Assembly (NCBI RefSeq): GCF_027257875.1
Contig: NZ_JAPVQY010000004.1
Location: 230,430 to 294,429, forward strand
Direction of reading: 5' to 3'
DNA length: 64,000 bases
Source of the DNA: Burkholderia sp. IMCC1007
GTDB taxonomy: Bacteria > Pseudomonadota > Gammaproteobacteria > Burkholderiales > Burkholderiaceae
This document shows, in pieces, positions 8,979 through 19,181 of this stretch (positions are counted from its first letter, which is position 1; the number at the start of each line of letters is the position of its first letter). A program made the translations under genes and the position numbers. The notes beneath the pieces were generated by a model. That model was not told the origin of the DNA, did not search any database, and saw only the letters and a list, made by a program, of their open reading frames with translations.

Positions 8979-10328
8979 CTACACCGCACGCGCGACCTCC
9001 GCCGCCGCGCGCTCGCGCTTGCGCGGATGCGTCTCGGGCATCCGCCAGTACACGATCAGCGAAATCGCCGCGCAGGCCGCGACGTACCAGAAGAACATCG
9101 ACTCGTTGCCGGCCGCCTTGAACCGCAACGCGACGAATTCGGTCGTGCCGCCGAGGATCGCCGTCGTCAGCGCATAAGGCAGCCCGACCGCCAGCGCGCG
9201 GATCTGCGGCGGAAACAGCTCGGCCTTCACGAGCATGTGCACCGACGTGAATCCGCTCAGCACGACGAGCCCCGCGAACACCAGCGCGAATGCGGCGAGC
9301 GGCTCGTGCACGTGGCCGAGGGCCGTGAAGATCGGCACCGACAGCAGCGCGCCGCCGATCCCGAACCACAGCAGCACCGACCGGCGCCCGACGAGATCCG
9401 ACACGAGGCCGAACAACGGCTGCAGCGGCATGTAGAGCAGCAGCGCGATCGTGCAGATCCAGGTCGCCGTTTCCTTATGCAGTCCGGCGGAATTGACGAG
9501 ATATTTCTGCATGTAGACGGTGTACGTGTAGAACGCGACGGTGCCGCCGATCGTGATGCCGATCGCGAGCAGCGGCTCGCGCCAATGGGCCGCGAGATCG
9601 GCCGACACGCGCGTCTTCGCCGCACGCGCACGGCTCGCGATGAACGCATCGCTCTCGACGACGTTGCGGCGCATGTAGAGCGCGAACAGCGCGAGCACGC
9701 CGCCGACGAAGAACGGAATCCGCCAGCCCCAGCGCTCGATGTCGTGCGTGCCGGCGAAGATCCGCTGCATCGCGAGCATCAGGCCGAGCGCGACGAGCTG
9801 GCCGGCCACCACGCTCACCTGCAGGAAGCCGACGTAGAAACCGCGCCGGTTCGGCGGCGCGATCTCGCTCAGGTAGGTCGCGCTGGTGCCGTATTCGCCG
9901 CCCATGCTGAGCCCCTGCAGCAGCCGCGCGGCGACCAGCAACGCCGGTGCGAGCACGCCGATCGTCGCGTAGCCGGGCGTGACGGCGATCAGCATCGAGC
10001 CCGCGCACATCGCAAGCACGGATTTCGTCAGCGCGGCCTTGCGGCCGCGCCGGTCCGCATACACTCCGACGAGCCAGCTGCCCGCCGGCCGCGCGACATA
10101 GCCGACCGCCGCGATCGCCGCCGTATTCATCAGTTGCACGGTCGGCCGGTCGGCGGGAAAGAACGACGGCGCGAAATAGATCGAGAAGATGCTGTACGCG
10201 AGGAAGTCGTACCACTCGATCAGGTTGCCGGCCAGTCCGCCCACGATCGAGCCGATGCGCGGATTCGATGCGCGTACGCCGCGACACCCGAATGTCCCGC
10301 ACGGCGAAGGCCGCCGGCTGCGATTCAC
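8979..10328 (-). CDS. MFS transporter, metabolite:H+ symporter type
   Basis: The protein has about 12 transmembrane segments with metabolite:H+ symporter hallmarks: NLIEWYDFLAYSIFSIYFAP in helix 1, the loop-2/3 motif GVYADRRGRKAAL, RLLQGLSMGGEYGTSATYLSE, and FYVGFLQVSVVAGQ. Relatives import carboxylates, osmolytes or sugars acids, so the substrate cannot be assigned. The start is uncertain. No in-frame ATG precedes the first helix closely, and a GTG at 10328 gives a normal length of 449 residues. A competing frame just upstream (starting at a GTG and continuing as RDIRVSRRTR) leaves open a small frameshift at the N-terminus. The gene is divergent from a MarR-controlled efflux operon. Confidence 0.75.
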   Translation of the reverse strand: MNRSRRPSPCGTFGCRGVRASNPRIGSIVGGLAGNLIEWYDFLAYSIFSIYFAPSFFPADRPTVQLMNTAAIAAVGYVARPAGSWLVGVYADRRGRKAALTKSVLAMCAGSMLIAVTPGYATIGVLAPALLVAARLLQGLSMGGEYGTSATYLSEIAPPNRRGFYVGFLQVSVVAGQLVALGLMLAMQRIFAGTHDIERWGWRIPFFVGGVLALFALYMRRNVVESDAFIASRARAAKTRVSADLAAHWREPLLAIGITIGGTVAFYTYTVYMQKYLVNSAGLHKETATWICTIALLLYMPLQPLFGLVSDLVGRRSVLLWFGIGGALLSVPIFTALGHVHEPLAAFALVFAGLVVLSGFTSVHMLVKAELFPPQIRALAVGLPYALTTAILGGTTEFVALRFKAAGNESMFFWYVAACAAISLIVYWRMPETHPRKRERAAAEVARAV

Positions 10329-10564
10329 GGCGGCCGGACCGGTATGGCCATCGCCCAATCGACCGCGATGCCGCGGCGCTGCGCCGCCGTACTGCTGCGG
10401 TGCATCACGCCGTGCCGCCCGCCCCAACCTTACAGATTGACCATCCCCGGCACCCCGCCTACATTGCTCGTTGCAGGTCGGCAGCCGGGCGTACCGCATG
10501 ACATCCGGATGACAAGAAAAACGATAGTTTGCTATCGAATAATTTTGCCCCTATCATTCCGCCC

Positions 10565-11044
10565 ATGACCAATCTGCACGACCTCCGCCTCGCCGTCAGC
10601 AGCCTGCTCGTGCTCACTGCCCGCAAGTGGCGCCGCACGAGCGACGAGGTGCTGACCGCCTACAACGTGTCCGAAGCCTGCGCGACGCCGCTGCTGATCG
10701 CCGGCCGCCTCGGCGAAGGCGTGCGCCAGGGCACGCTCGCCGAACACGTCGGCATCGAGGGGCCGTCGCTCGTGCGCCTGCTCGATCAGCTGTGCGCGGC
10801 CGGCCTCGCGCGCCGCGACGAGGATCCGCACGATCGCCGCGCGAAAACGATCTCGCTCACCGCGGCCGGCCGTGCGGTCACCGCCGGGATGGAAGAAGAC
10901 CTGCGCGTGCTGCGCGCCCAGGTGCTCAAGGGCATTACGCGCGCCGATCTCGAAGCGACGCTGCGCGTGCTCAACGCATTCAACGCGGCCGATGCGCACC
11001 ATCCGGCGTCGCGCCAGCCCCACCCTGCCGATTCCGCGTCATGA
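10565..11044 (+). CDS. MarR-family regulator of the downstream efflux operon
   Basis: This 159-residue winged-helix protein has recognition helix GPSLVRLLDQL and wing DEDPHDRRAKTISLT, the conserved DR-R feature of MarR regulators. These usually repress by binding a palindrome and are released by aromatic ligands. The stop overlaps the next start (ATGA at 11041-11044), so regulator and pump are co-transcribed and presumably translationally coupled. An AT-rich stretch before the start (about 10510-10555, with TATCGAATAATTTT) is the likely promoter and operator zone. Confidence 0.85.
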   Translation: MTNLHDLRLAVSSLLVLTARKWRRTSDEVLTAYNVSEACATPLLIAGRLGEGVRQGTLAEHVGIEGPSLVRLLDQLCAAGLARRDEDPHDRRAKTISLTAAGRAVTAGMEEDLRVLRAQVLKGITRADLEATLRVLNAFNAADAHHPASRQPHPADSAS

Positions 11045-13182
11045 CCTATCCGAGCCTTCGCGACTGGCTGTTCTCGGGCAAGACCTTCGCCGCGTCGATG
11101 CTGGCGCTGTACCTCGGCCTGTATTTCCAGCTGCCGCGCCCGTACTGGGCGATGGCGAGCGTCTATATCGTGTCGAACCCGTTCGTCGGCGCGACGCGCT
11201 CGAAGGCGCTGTATCGCGCGCTCGGCACCGCGCTCGGCGCGTCCGCCGCGATCCTGTTCGTGCCGCCGTTCGTCGAGACGCCGCTCCTGTTCAGCATCAT
11301 CGTCGCGACGTGGTGCGGCACGCTGCTCTACCTCGCGATCTCCGACCGCACCGCGCGCAGCTACGTGTTCATGCTCGCCGGCTATACGATGCCGCTCGTC
11401 GCGCTGCCGACCGTCACCGATCCGTCGACGATCTTCGACGTCGCGATCGCGCGAACCGAGGAAATCGTGCTCGGCATCGTGTGCGCGAGCGTGGTCGGCA
11501 GCGCCGTGTTCCCGAACCGGCTCGCGCCGACGCTGATCGAGCGCACCGACGCGTGGTTCCGCGACGCCGCGTTCTACGGTCGCGAGACGCTGTCCGGGCA
11601 TCTCGCGGGCAAGGCGCTGTCCGCGTGCCGGCAACGCCTCGCCGCGACCATCACGGGCCTCGAATTCCTGCTGAGCCAGCTCAGCTACGACCACGCGCAC
11701 CCGCGCGTGCTCGCGCGCGCGCAGGCGCTCGCGGGCCGGATGCAGCTGTTCCTGCCGCTGATGTCGTCGCTCGCCGATCCGCTGATCGCGCTGATGCGCG
11801 ACCTGCACGTGCGCCCCGCCGCGCTCGACGCGCTGCTCGCCGACGCCGCGAAGTGGTTCGACGCCCCGCTGCCGGCCGTCACCGACGGCACCGACGGCGA
11901 GATGGCCAACGATCCGGTCGCGGACAACCTGCGCGCGCGCATCGCCGCGCTGCAGCCGCCCGACGCCGCATTGACGAGCTGGGACGGCGCGCTGCTGTCG
12001 AACGCGCTGTGGCGGCTGCGTCAGGTCGTCGACATCTGGCAGGACTGCCGCTCGCTGCGCGCGCTGATCGCGAACGAGTCGGGCGTCTGGCAGCCGCGCT
12101 ACCGGCACTGGCGGCTCGGCGGCACCGAGCGCTTCTTCGATCGCGGGATGATGCTGTTCTCGACGCTGACCGTGGTCGGCGCGATCGTGTTCGCGTGCTG
12201 GCTGTGGATCGAGTCCGGCTGGCACGACGGCGCGGGCGCCGTCACGCTCGTGGCCGTCGCCTGCAGCTTCTTCGCCGCGCTCGACGAGCCTGCGCCGCTG
12301 GTGTTCAAGTTCTTCCTCGCGACTACCGCGAGCGTCGTGTTCGCGGGCCTGTACCTGTTCGTCGTGCTGCCGCACGTGCACGACTTCCCGATGCTCGTGC
12401 TGATGTTCGCGGGGCCGTTCATCCTGATCGGCACGTTGCTGCCGCGCCCGCAGTTCAATATGGTCACGATGCTCGTCGCGGTGAACACCGCCACCTTCAT
12501 CAGCATCCAGAGCGCATACGAAGCCGATTTCTTCGTGTTCCTGAACAGCAATCTCGCGGGCGTCGCCGGGCTGTTGTTTGCGTACGTGTGGACCCGCGCG
12601 ACGCGCCCGTTCGGCGCGGAACTCGCGGTGCGGCGCCTGCAGCGCTCGGGCTGGGAAGACGTCGCGCGTTCCGCGTCGACGCAGCCGCTCGACGACCAGC
12701 GCAACCACGCATCGCGGATGCTCGATCGCGTCACGCAGTTGCTGCCGCGGCTGGGTGCGTCCGACGATCACCGCCACCCGTCGATCGAAAGCTTCCGCGA
12801 CCTGCGCATCGCACTGAACGCGCTCGACTTGCGCCGCACGCGCCGCAAGCTGTCGGGCGAGCTGCCCGACGCGATCGATCGCGTGCTGGCAGGCGTGACC
12901 GATCACTACACGCGCTGCGTGGCCGCGAACGCGCGCCAGCCCGCGCCGCCGGCGCTGCTCGCATCGATCGACGACGCGCTGCAGCGCGTGGCCGGCCGCA
13001 ACCTGCCGGGCGCCGTCACGCCGGACGACGGCACGACGCCGCTTCCGGCAGCGCCGGCCTCGCCGGCAACGCATCGCTGGCTGCGCGACACGCTGCACGC
13101 GCTCGTCGGCCTGCGCCTGTCGCTGTATCCGGCCGCGTCCGCGCAGCCTCCGCATGCAACGCCGGACGGAGCACGCGCATGA
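11041..13182 (+). CDS. FUSC-family efflux inner-membrane protein
   Basis: The 713-residue protein is organised as two FUSC halves, each with a cluster of transmembrane segments followed by a soluble part: residues about 10-170 (SMLALYLGLYFQLPRPYWAM, then ISDRTARSYVFMLAGYTM) and about 365-520 (LFSTLTVVGAIVFACWLWI to FLNSNLAGVAGLLFAYVW). Relatives are AaeB and fusaric-acid-resistance pumps, which export hydroxylated aromatic acids together with a membrane-fusion protein and an outer-membrane factor. It is the second gene of a five-gene operon and overlaps the MarR gene by 4 bases. Confidence 0.85.
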   Translation: MTYPSLRDWLFSGKTFAASMLALYLGLYFQLPRPYWAMASVYIVSNPFVGATRSKALYRALGTALGASAAILFVPPFVETPLLFSIIVATWCGTLLYLAISDRTARSYVFMLAGYTMPLVALPTVTDPSTIFDVAIARTEEIVLGIVCASVVGSAVFPNRLAPTLIERTDAWFRDAAFYGRETLSGHLAGKALSACRQRLAATITGLEFLLSQLSYDHAHPRVLARAQALAGRMQLFLPLMSSLADPLIALMRDLHVRPAALDALLADAAKWFDAPLPAVTDGTDGEMANDPVADNLRARIAALQPPDAALTSWDGALLSNALWRLRQVVDIWQDCRSLRALIANESGVWQPRYRHWRLGGTERFFDRGMMLFSTLTVVGAIVFACWLWIESGWHDGAGAVTLVAVACSFFAALDEPAPLVFKFFLATTASVVFAGLYLFVVLPHVHDFPMLVLMFAGPFILIGTLLPRPQFNMVTMLVAVNTATFISIQSAYEADFFVFLNSNLAGVAGLLFAYVWTRATRPFGAELAVRRLQRSGWEDVARSASTQPLDDQRNHASRMLDRVTQLLPRLGASDDHRHPSIESFRDLRIALNALDLRRTRRKLSGELPDAIDRVLAGVTDHYTRCVAANARQPAPPALLASIDDALQRVAGRNLPGAVTPDDGTTPLPAAPASPATHRWLRDTLHALVGLRLSLYPAASAQPPHATPDGARA

Positions 13183-13216
13183 TCCCGCTTTCCAACCTGT
13201 CTTTCCGACCGCGACC

Positions 13217-13429
13217 ATGATCGGCGAAATCGACATCTTCGGCGTATTCGTGCCGGCTCCGCTCGTGCTGATGCTGATCGCCTATCTGATCAACATCGTC
13301 GTGCGCGCGGTGCTCGAACGCGTCGGCTTTTACCGCCTCGTCTGGCACCGTTCGATCTTCGACCTCGGCATCTACGTGTTCGTGTTTGCTGCAGTCGTGA
13401 TCGTGTCTCACCATCTCGTGGCTACCTAA
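13217..13429 (+). CDS. DUF1656 small membrane protein (AaeX-like)
   Basis: This 70-residue protein has two predicted membrane helices (about residues 11-32 and 46-66) and the family opening GEIDIFGVFVPAPLVLMLIA. DUF1656 proteins are found almost only between FUSC and HlyD genes of AaeXAB-type pumps, as here, and are thought to assist the inner-membrane component. It lies 34 bases after the FUSC gene and 2 bases before the HlyD gene. Confidence 0.85.
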   Translation: MIGEIDIFGVFVPAPLVLMLIAYLINIVVRAVLERVGFYRLVWHRSIFDLGIYVFVFAAVVIVSHHLVAT

Positions 13430-13431
13430 TC

Positions 13432-14406
13432 GTGAAAAAAACCTGGCTCTCGGCAGGGCAGATCCTGCTCACCCTGATCGTCGTCGTCGTGGCTGCCCTC
13501 GTGCTGTGGCGCATCATCAACTACTACATGTTCTCGCCGTGGACGCGCGACGGGCACGTGCGCGCCGACGTGATCCAGGTCGCGCCCGACGTGTCCGGGC
13601 TCATCACCGCCGTGCACGTCGTGGACAACCAGGAAGTCCGGCGCGGCCAGGTGCTGTTCGTGATCGACCAGGCACGCTACACGCTCGCGGAGCGGCTCGC
13701 CGAGGCGACGCTCGCGCAACGCACCGCGACGCTCGCGCAGGCCAAGCGCGAATACGCGCGCAACCTGCAGCTCGGCAACCTCGTGGCAAGCGAGCAGGTC
13801 GAGGAAAGCCGCACGCGTGTCGAGCAGGGCGAAGCCGCCGTCGCCGATGCGCGGGTGTCGCTCGACACCGCGAAGTTGAATCTGCAGCGCACGACGATCG
13901 TGAGCCCCGTCGACGGCTACCTGAACGACCGCGCGCCGCGCGTCGGCGAATACGTGCCGGCCGGCCGCGCGCTGCTGTCGGTCGTCGATCGCAATTCGTT
14001 CCGTGTCGACGGCTACTTCGAGGAAACCAAGCTGCGCGGCATCCATATCGGCCAGCCCGTCGACATCGTCGTGATGGGCGAACCGCATCCGCTGCGCGGC
14101 CACGTGCAGAGCATCGTCGCCGCGATCGAGGATCGCGACCGGACGCAGGGCGCGAACCTGCTGCCGAACGTGAACCCCGCATTCAGCTGGGTGCGGCTCG
14201 CGCAGCGCGTGCCGGTGCGTGTCGCGCTCGACGAGGTGCCCGACGATTTCCGGATGATTGCCGGGCGCACCGCGACCGTCGCGATGCGCGCCGATACGCG
14301 CCGTGACGACCGCCGTGGCGACACCACGAAGCCGGCCGTCGGCGCTTCGACCGCCGCAGCGGCGTCGTCGCCCGCGCCCGCAAGCGCAGCGGGGGCCTCG
14401 CAATGA
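13432..14406 (+). CDS. HlyD-family membrane-fusion protein
   Basis: The 324-residue periplasmic adaptor has an N-terminal membrane anchor (about residues 8-28), then the lipoyl/barrel halves DVIQVAPDVSGLITAVHVVD and TTIVSPVDGYLNDRAPRVGEYV flanking a helical hairpin. It should link the FUSC pump to the outer-membrane factor. It starts with GTG 2 bases after the DUF1656 stop and overlaps the next gene by 4 bases (ATGA). The C-terminal 35 residues are an Ala/Ser/Pro-rich tail with no obvious function. Confidence 0.85.
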   Translation: MKKTWLSAGQILLTLIVVVVAALVLWRIINYYMFSPWTRDGHVRADVIQVAPDVSGLITAVHVVDNQEVRRGQVLFVIDQARYTLAERLAEATLAQRTATLAQAKREYARNLQLGNLVASEQVEESRTRVEQGEAAVADARVSLDTAKLNLQRTTIVSPVDGYLNDRAPRVGEYVPAGRALLSVVDRNSFRVDGYFEETKLRGIHIGQPVDIVVMGEPHPLRGHVQSIVAAIEDRDRTQGANLLPNVNPAFSWVRLAQRVPVRVALDEVPDDFRMIAGRTATVAMRADTRRDDRRGDTTKPAVGASTAAAASSPAPASAAGASQ

Positions 14407-15902
14407 AGCGACACGGCCTGCGCCTCGCGGCGGCGCTTACGCCGCTCGCGCTCGCACTCGGCGCGTGCAAATCCGTCGGCCCCGACTACACGCTGCCGCA
14501 GCAGGCGTACGTGAACGCGCCGCTCGCGAACCATGCGCTCGACGACGCGGACGGCAAGCTCGTATCGCGCGACGCGGTGCCCGGCAACTGGTGGCAGCTG
14601 TACGACGATCCCGTCCTCGACGATCTCGTGCGCAGCGCGCTGAAATCCAACACCGACCTGCGCGTGGCCGCGGCCAACCTCGCGCGCTCGCGGGCGGCGC
14701 TGGAAGTCGCGAACCAGCAGGGCGGCTTCTCCGGCAAAGCGGAAGCAGCCGTGCAGCGCGCGCAGGAATCGGCCGAGCAATATCTGCTCGAAAACAAGCT
14801 GCCGGTCGTCAACGAAGGCACGGTCGGCATCAGCGTGTCGTACGAGCTCGACCTGTTCGGCAAGTTGCGGCGCGGCGTCGAGGCCGCGCGCGCCGACAGC
14901 GACGCCGTCAAGGCGGCCGCCGATCTGGCGCGCATCACCGTCGTCGCCGATGTCGTGCGCGCGTACGTCGAATCGTGCTCCGCCGGCGACGAGCTCGCGA
15001 TCGCGAAGCAGTCGCTCGCGCTGCAGCAGCAGCGCGTGACGCTGTCGCAGCGGCTGCGCGATGCCGGACGCGGCAACCAGACCGACGTGACGCGCGGCGT
15101 CACGCAGGTGCGCACGCTGTCGGCCGACATCCCGCGTTTCGAAGGCCGTCGCAAGATCGCGCAATACCAGCTCGCCGCGCTGCTCGCGCGTTCGCCGGCC
15201 GATCTGCCGAAGGCGGTCGCCGAATGCGAGCGCCTGCCGCAGTTGCGCCAGCCGATCCCGATCGGCGACGGCGCCGCGCTGCTGCGCCGCCGCCCGGATG
15301 TTCGCGAAGCCGAGCGCCAGCTCGCCGCCGCGACCGCGCGCATCGGCGTCGCGACCGCCGCGCTGTATCCGTCGATCAGCATCGGCGCGTCGGCCGGGTC
15401 GGTCGGTGTCGCCGGCGATCTCTTCTCGTCGACCACCAACCGCTGGTCGTTCGGACCGCTGATCAGCTGGTCGTTTCCGATCAACGGCCAGCGTGCGCGC
15501 GTGCAGGAAGCCGAAGCCGCGACGGGCGGTGCGCTCGCGCACTTCGACGGCGTCGTGCTGAACGCACTGCGCGAAACGCAGTCGAGCCTCGCGACTTACG
15601 CGGCCGACGTGCAGCGCACCGACGCACTGCGCACCGCGTACGAATCGGCGCGCAGTTCCGCCGACGAAACGCACCGGCTCTATCGGGCAGGCCGCGAATC
15701 GTTCATCTCCGATCTCGATGCGACGCGCACGCTGACCAGCGTGCACGCGCAGGTCGCCGCGGCCGAAGGGCAGGTCGCAGCCGACCAGGTGCGGCTGTTC
15801 CTCGCGCTCGGCGGCGGATGGGAGGGCGACGCGGCGGCCGCTGCCGCGCCGCAGACGTCGGCGGCCGGCGCGCCGGTCGCCGCGTCGGCCAGCGCCAAGT
15901 AA
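14403..15902 (+). CDS. outer-membrane efflux lipoprotein, NodT family
   Basis: This 499-residue TolC-like outer-membrane factor has a lipoprotein signal (lipobox LGAC, cysteine at about residue 21), then SVGPDYTLPQ, which is characteristic of the NodT/OprM group. Paired OEP repeats follow, for example NWWQLYDDPVLDDLVRSALK and the second-half RRPDVREAERQLAAATARIGVATAALYPS. It completes a tripartite pump with the FUSC and HlyD proteins. The start overlaps the HlyD stop. The Ala-rich C-terminal end is low complexity. Confidence 0.88.
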   Translation: MKRHGLRLAAALTPLALALGACKSVGPDYTLPQQAYVNAPLANHALDDADGKLVSRDAVPGNWWQLYDDPVLDDLVRSALKSNTDLRVAAANLARSRAALEVANQQGGFSGKAEAAVQRAQESAEQYLLENKLPVVNEGTVGISVSYELDLFGKLRRGVEAARADSDAVKAAADLARITVVADVVRAYVESCSAGDELAIAKQSLALQQQRVTLSQRLRDAGRGNQTDVTRGVTQVRTLSADIPRFEGRRKIAQYQLAALLARSPADLPKAVAECERLPQLRQPIPIGDGAALLRRRPDVREAERQLAAATARIGVATAALYPSISIGASAGSVGVAGDLFSSTTNRWSFGPLISWSFPINGQRARVQEAEAATGGALAHFDGVVLNALRETQSSLATYAADVQRTDALRTAYESARSSADETHRLYRAGRESFISDLDATRTLTSVHAQVAAAEGQVAADQVRLFLALGGGWEGDAAAAAAPQTSAAGAPVAASASAK

Positions 15903-15918
15903 TCGTGCGGCGCGGCGC

Positions 15919-17028
15919 CTAGAAGCGCGTCTGCACGCCGACGCGCGCCAGCAGCTGGTTCGGGCCGCTGGACGCGCCATCCGGCTCGACGATGCCGCTG
16001 ATCAATGCCTGCGCGCCGGCGTTCGTCCGCTGGTAGACGGCGGCCGCGTAGACCGTGGTTCGCTTCGACAGGAAGTAATCGACCGACGCACTCAGCTGAT
16101 GTGCGTGATTGTTGTCGAGGAACGCGTTGCCCTTCATGTACAGGTAGCTCCCGCCGAGTTGCAGCGCCGGCGTGACGAGATACGTCGCGCCCAGTTCGCC
16201 CTGCGCGATCGCGCCGCCGTTCGCGCCGTTGCGCACGGTCGTGACGAGCGCGCTTGTCGACAGCTTGCCGAAATCGTAGCGTGCGCCGACACCCCAGTTT
16301 CGAATGCCGACCTGCGGGCCGCCGGGTTGCAGATACTTGACTTCGGTGTACGCGGCGGCTGCGCCGAACGCGCCGTGATCGTAGTTCAGCCCTGCGCTGA
16401 CACTGCTACCGCTTCCGATGGACCCCGGCACGCCGCCGAACCCGTACATCGCGCCCATCCGGAATCCGAGGATGGAGGGCGACTGATACTTGACCGAATT
16501 CGCAATCGTCTGGCCGGACATCCGGTCCCAGTCGAACTGCGCCGCGTACGGCGGGTTGTACGGGAGTGCGATCTTCTGGAACGGGCCCGCACGAAAGTCG
16601 TACAACCCCGCTACCGCGAACGCCGCATCGGTGCGCCCGAAGAACAGCGCATCGATCATGAAGTCGTACTGGTTCCCCAACCTGATCGAGCCGAACCGGT
16701 TGTTCGTCAGCCCGACCCATGCATTGCGCGCGAAGATACCCTTCCCCGGCGGCTGGATCGCACCGGTTCCCATCGAAATCTGGCTCGCGAGATCGAATAC
16801 CGCGTGCGTGCCGCCGCCCAGATCCTCGTCGCCCTTGAAGCCCAGCAGATTGGGCGCCATGATGCCGTCATCGAACTTCAGGTTGCCGTGTCCGCCCGAA
16901 TTGCTGACGTAAGTGACGCCCGCATCCACAAGACCGTACAAGGTAACGCTGCTGTCCGGTGCGGCCTGCGCGCCGGTCGCACCCGCCGCAACGCCGGCGG
17001 CAACACTCCACGAGATCACCCTTTTCAT
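15919..17028 (-). CDS. general-diffusion porin (Gram_neg_porin type)
   Basis: This is a 369-residue trimeric-type porin with a signal peptide ending AQA|APDSS. The N-terminal strand SSVTLYGLVDAGVTYVSN, the constriction-loop region, and terminal phenylalanine QTRF are typical of Burkholderiales porins and of recognition by the outer-membrane assembly machine. It is on the same strand as, and 160 bases downstream of, the aromatic meta-cleavage operon, so it may admit the aromatic substrate. It could also have its own promoter in the AT-rich gap. ATG at 17028 has GGAGACGA upstream. Confidence 0.85.
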   Translation of the reverse strand: MKRVISWSVAAGVAAGATGAQAAPDSSVTLYGLVDAGVTYVSNSGGHGNLKFDDGIMAPNLLGFKGDEDLGGGTHAVFDLASQISMGTGAIQPPGKGIFARNAWVGLTNNRFGSIRLGNQYDFMIDALFFGRTDAAFAVAGLYDFRAGPFQKIALPYNPPYAAQFDWDRMSGQTIANSVKYQSPSILGFRMGAMYGFGGVPGSIGSGSSVSAGLNYDHGAFGAAAAYTEVKYLQPGGPQVGIRNWGVGARYDFGKLSTSALVTTVRNGANGGAIAQGELGATYLVTPALQLGGSYLYMKGNAFLDNNHAHQLSASVDYFLSKRTTVYAAAVYQRTNAGAQALISGIVEPDGASSGPNQLLARVGVQTRF

Positions 17029-17189
17029 TGCTCGTCTCCATTGACCTGACTTCCGGTTTATTTAGTTATGTTGATTGTTATGCCTATGCACGACACAGCG
17101 AAGCATCGTGTGCCGGCACACCTGGAATGAACCCTTCGGTGCCGGTCGTCTACCGCATGCCGCAAGCGGCCGCCGCGCGGCCGATCATG

Positions 17190-18212
17190 CTATCGGGCCG
17201 GCGAGCCCGTATCGAGAAGATCCAGCGCGACGTCGACGATCATGTCCTCCTGACCGCCGACCATCCCGCGCTTGCCGAGTTCGACCAGAATGTCGACCGT
17301 CTTCAGCCCGTACTTCGCTGCCGCCGCCTCCGAGTGGCGCAGGAAACTCGAATAAACGCCCGCATACCCGAGCGCGAGCGTCTCGCGGTCGACACGTACC
17401 GGACGATCCTGCAACGGCCGCACGATGTCGTCGGCCGCGTCCATCAGCGTGTAGAGATCCGTGCCGTGGTGCCAGCCCATGCGCTCGGCCGCCGCGATGA
17501 ACACCTCGAGCGGCGCGTTGCCGGCGCCGGCCCCCATGCCGGCGAGACTCGCATCGATCCGGTCGCAACCCTCCTCGACGGCCACGATCGAGTTCGCGAC
17601 GCCGAGGCTCAGGTTGTGGTGCGCATGAATGCCCGTCTGCGTGCCGGGTTTCAGCACGGCCTTGAGTGCCCGGAAGCGATCGCGCACGTCGTTCATGCCG
17701 AGCGCGCCGCCCGAATCGACCACGTAGATGCAGGTCGCGCCGTAGCTCTCCATTTTTTTCGCCTCGACAGCCAGGCGCTCCGGCGTCGTCATATGGCTCA
17801 TCATCAGGAAGCCGACCGTATCCATCCCGAGCGAGCGCGCACATTCGATATGCTGCTTCGAGATATCCGCCTCGGTACAGTGCGTCGCGACGCGTACGAC
17901 GCGCGCGCCCGCCGCGTGGGCGGCCTTCAGGTCGTGGATCGTGCCGATGCCCGGCAACAGCAGCGTCGCGATCCGCGCGTGCGTGACCACGTCCGCCACC
18001 GCCTCGATCCATTCGAGATCGCTGTGCGCGCCGAATCCGTAGTTGAAGCTCGATCCCTGCAGGCCGTCGCCGTGCGCGACTTCGATGCTGTCGACCTTCG
18101 CGGCATCGAGTGCGCGGGCGATCGCCTGCACGTTGTCGATCGAGTATTGATGGCGGATCGCGTGGCTGCCGTCGCGCAGCGTGACGTCCGAGATGTAGAG
18201 CTTGTTGCTCAT
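17190..18212 (-). CDS. mhpE: 4-hydroxy-2-oxovalerate aldolase
   Basis: This 340-residue enzyme splits 4-hydroxy-2-oxovalerate into pyruvate and acetaldehyde, the last carbon-cleaving step of catechol meta-cleavage. The HMGL-like TIM barrel shows [12 protein letters not shown] at the N-terminus and the metal-binding [15 protein letters not shown] (about residues 197-211). The C-terminal communication domain, which channels acetaldehyde to MhpF, is present ([18 protein letters not shown]). It is last in the catabolic operon, 13 bases after mhpF. Confidence 0.92.
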   Translation of the reverse strand: MSNKLYISDVTLRDGSHAIRHQYSIDNVQAIARALDAAKVDSIEVAHGDGLQGSSFNYGFGAHSDLEWIEAVADVVTHARIATLLLPGIGTIHDLKAAHAAGARVVRVATHCTEADISKQHIECARSLGMDTVGFLMMSHMTTPERLAVEAKKMESYGATCIYVVDSGGALGMNDVRDRFRALKAVLKPGTQTGIHAHHNLSLGVANSIVAVEEGCDRIDASLAGMGAGAGNAPLEVFIAAAERMGWHHGTDLYTLMDAADDIVRPLQDRPVRVDRETLALGYAGVYSSFLRHSEAAAAKYGLKTVDILVELGKRGMVGGQEDMIVDVALDLLDTGSPAR

Positions 18213-18225
18213 GGTGAAGGCTCCG

Positions 18226-19173
18226 TTACGCGTTCGCGCGTTGCAGCGACTGCGCCATGCGCTCGGCGGTCGCGAGCGCGGCGGACGTCATGATGTCAAG
18301 GTTGCCGGCATACGCGGGCAAATAGTGCGCGGCGCCCTCGACCTCGATGAAGATCGACGTCTTCAGTCCGCTCACGCGGCCGAGGCCCGGGATATTCAAC
18401 GGCGCGGACGCGGGAATCGTGTCGAACTGCACGGTCTGCTTCAGACGATAGCCCGGCACGTACACCTGTACCGCGCGCGCCATCTCGTCGACCGAGGCGG
18501 CAATCGCCGCCGCGTCGGCCGGTTCCGACAGCACGTAGACGGTGTCGCGCATCATCACCGGCGGCTCGGCCGGATTCAGCACGATGATCGCCTTGCCGTG
18601 CGCCGCACCGCCCACTGCCTCGATCGCCTTGGACGTCGTCTCGGTGAATTCGTCGATGTTCGCACGCGTGCCCGGCCCTGCCGACTTGCTGCTGATCGAC
18701 GCGACGATCTCCGCGTAGTGCGCCTTCGCGACGCGCGATACCGCCGCGACCATCGGGATCGTCGCCTGCCCGCCGCAGGTCACCATGTTCACGTTCGGCG
18801 CGTCGAGATGTTCGTCGAGATTGACGACCGGCACGCAGTACGGGCCGATCGCGGCAGGTGTCAGGTCGATGCAGCGAATGCCCGGCTTCAGCGCACGCAG
18901 GAATGCGTCGTTCTTCACGTGCGCGCCGGCCGACGTCGCATCGAATACGAAGTCGATATCGTCGAACACCGGCAGCCGCGCCAGTCCTTCGACACCTTCG
19001 TGCGTCGTCGCGACGCCGAGGCGCGCCGCGCGCGCGAGCCCGTCGGAAGCCGGATCGATGCCGACCATCGCGGCCACGTCGAGATGCCGCGCGTGCCGCA
19101 TGATCTTGATCATCAGGTCGGTGCCGATGTTGCCCGAACCGATGATCGCGGCCTTGAGTTTTGGAATGCCCAT
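18226..19173 (-). CDS. mhpF: acetaldehyde dehydrogenase (acylating)
   Basis: This 315-residue enzyme oxidises acetaldehyde to acetyl-CoA with NAD+ and CoA in complex with the aldolase. NAD-binding motif [14 protein letters not shown] is at residues about 8-21, and the catalytic cysteine is in [12 protein letters not shown] (about residue 127). The start at 19173 gives the normal family length. The longer open frame upstream is a shadow of mhpD. It lies between mhpD (8 bases) and mhpE (13 bases). Confidence 0.92.
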   Translation of the reverse strand: MGIPKLKAAIIGSGNIGTDLMIKIMRHARHLDVAAMVGIDPASDGLARAARLGVATTHEGVEGLARLPVFDDIDFVFDATSAGAHVKNDAFLRALKPGIRCIDLTPAAIGPYCVPVVNLDEHLDAPNVNMVTCGGQATIPMVAAVSRVAKAHYAEIVASISSKSAGPGTRANIDEFTETTSKAIEAVGGAAHGKAIIVLNPAEPPVMMRDTVYVLSEPADAAAIAASVDEMARAVQVYVPGYRLKQTVQFDTIPASAPLNIPGLGRVSGLKTSIFIEVEGAAHYLPAYAGNLDIMTSAALATAERMAQSLQRANA

Positions 19174-19181
19174 GGAAATCC

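Noticed and set aside
10786..13236. 816-codon minus-strand frame opposite the FUSC gene
   Set aside because: It is a shadow frame; the plus-strand product has clear membrane domains and fits an operon.
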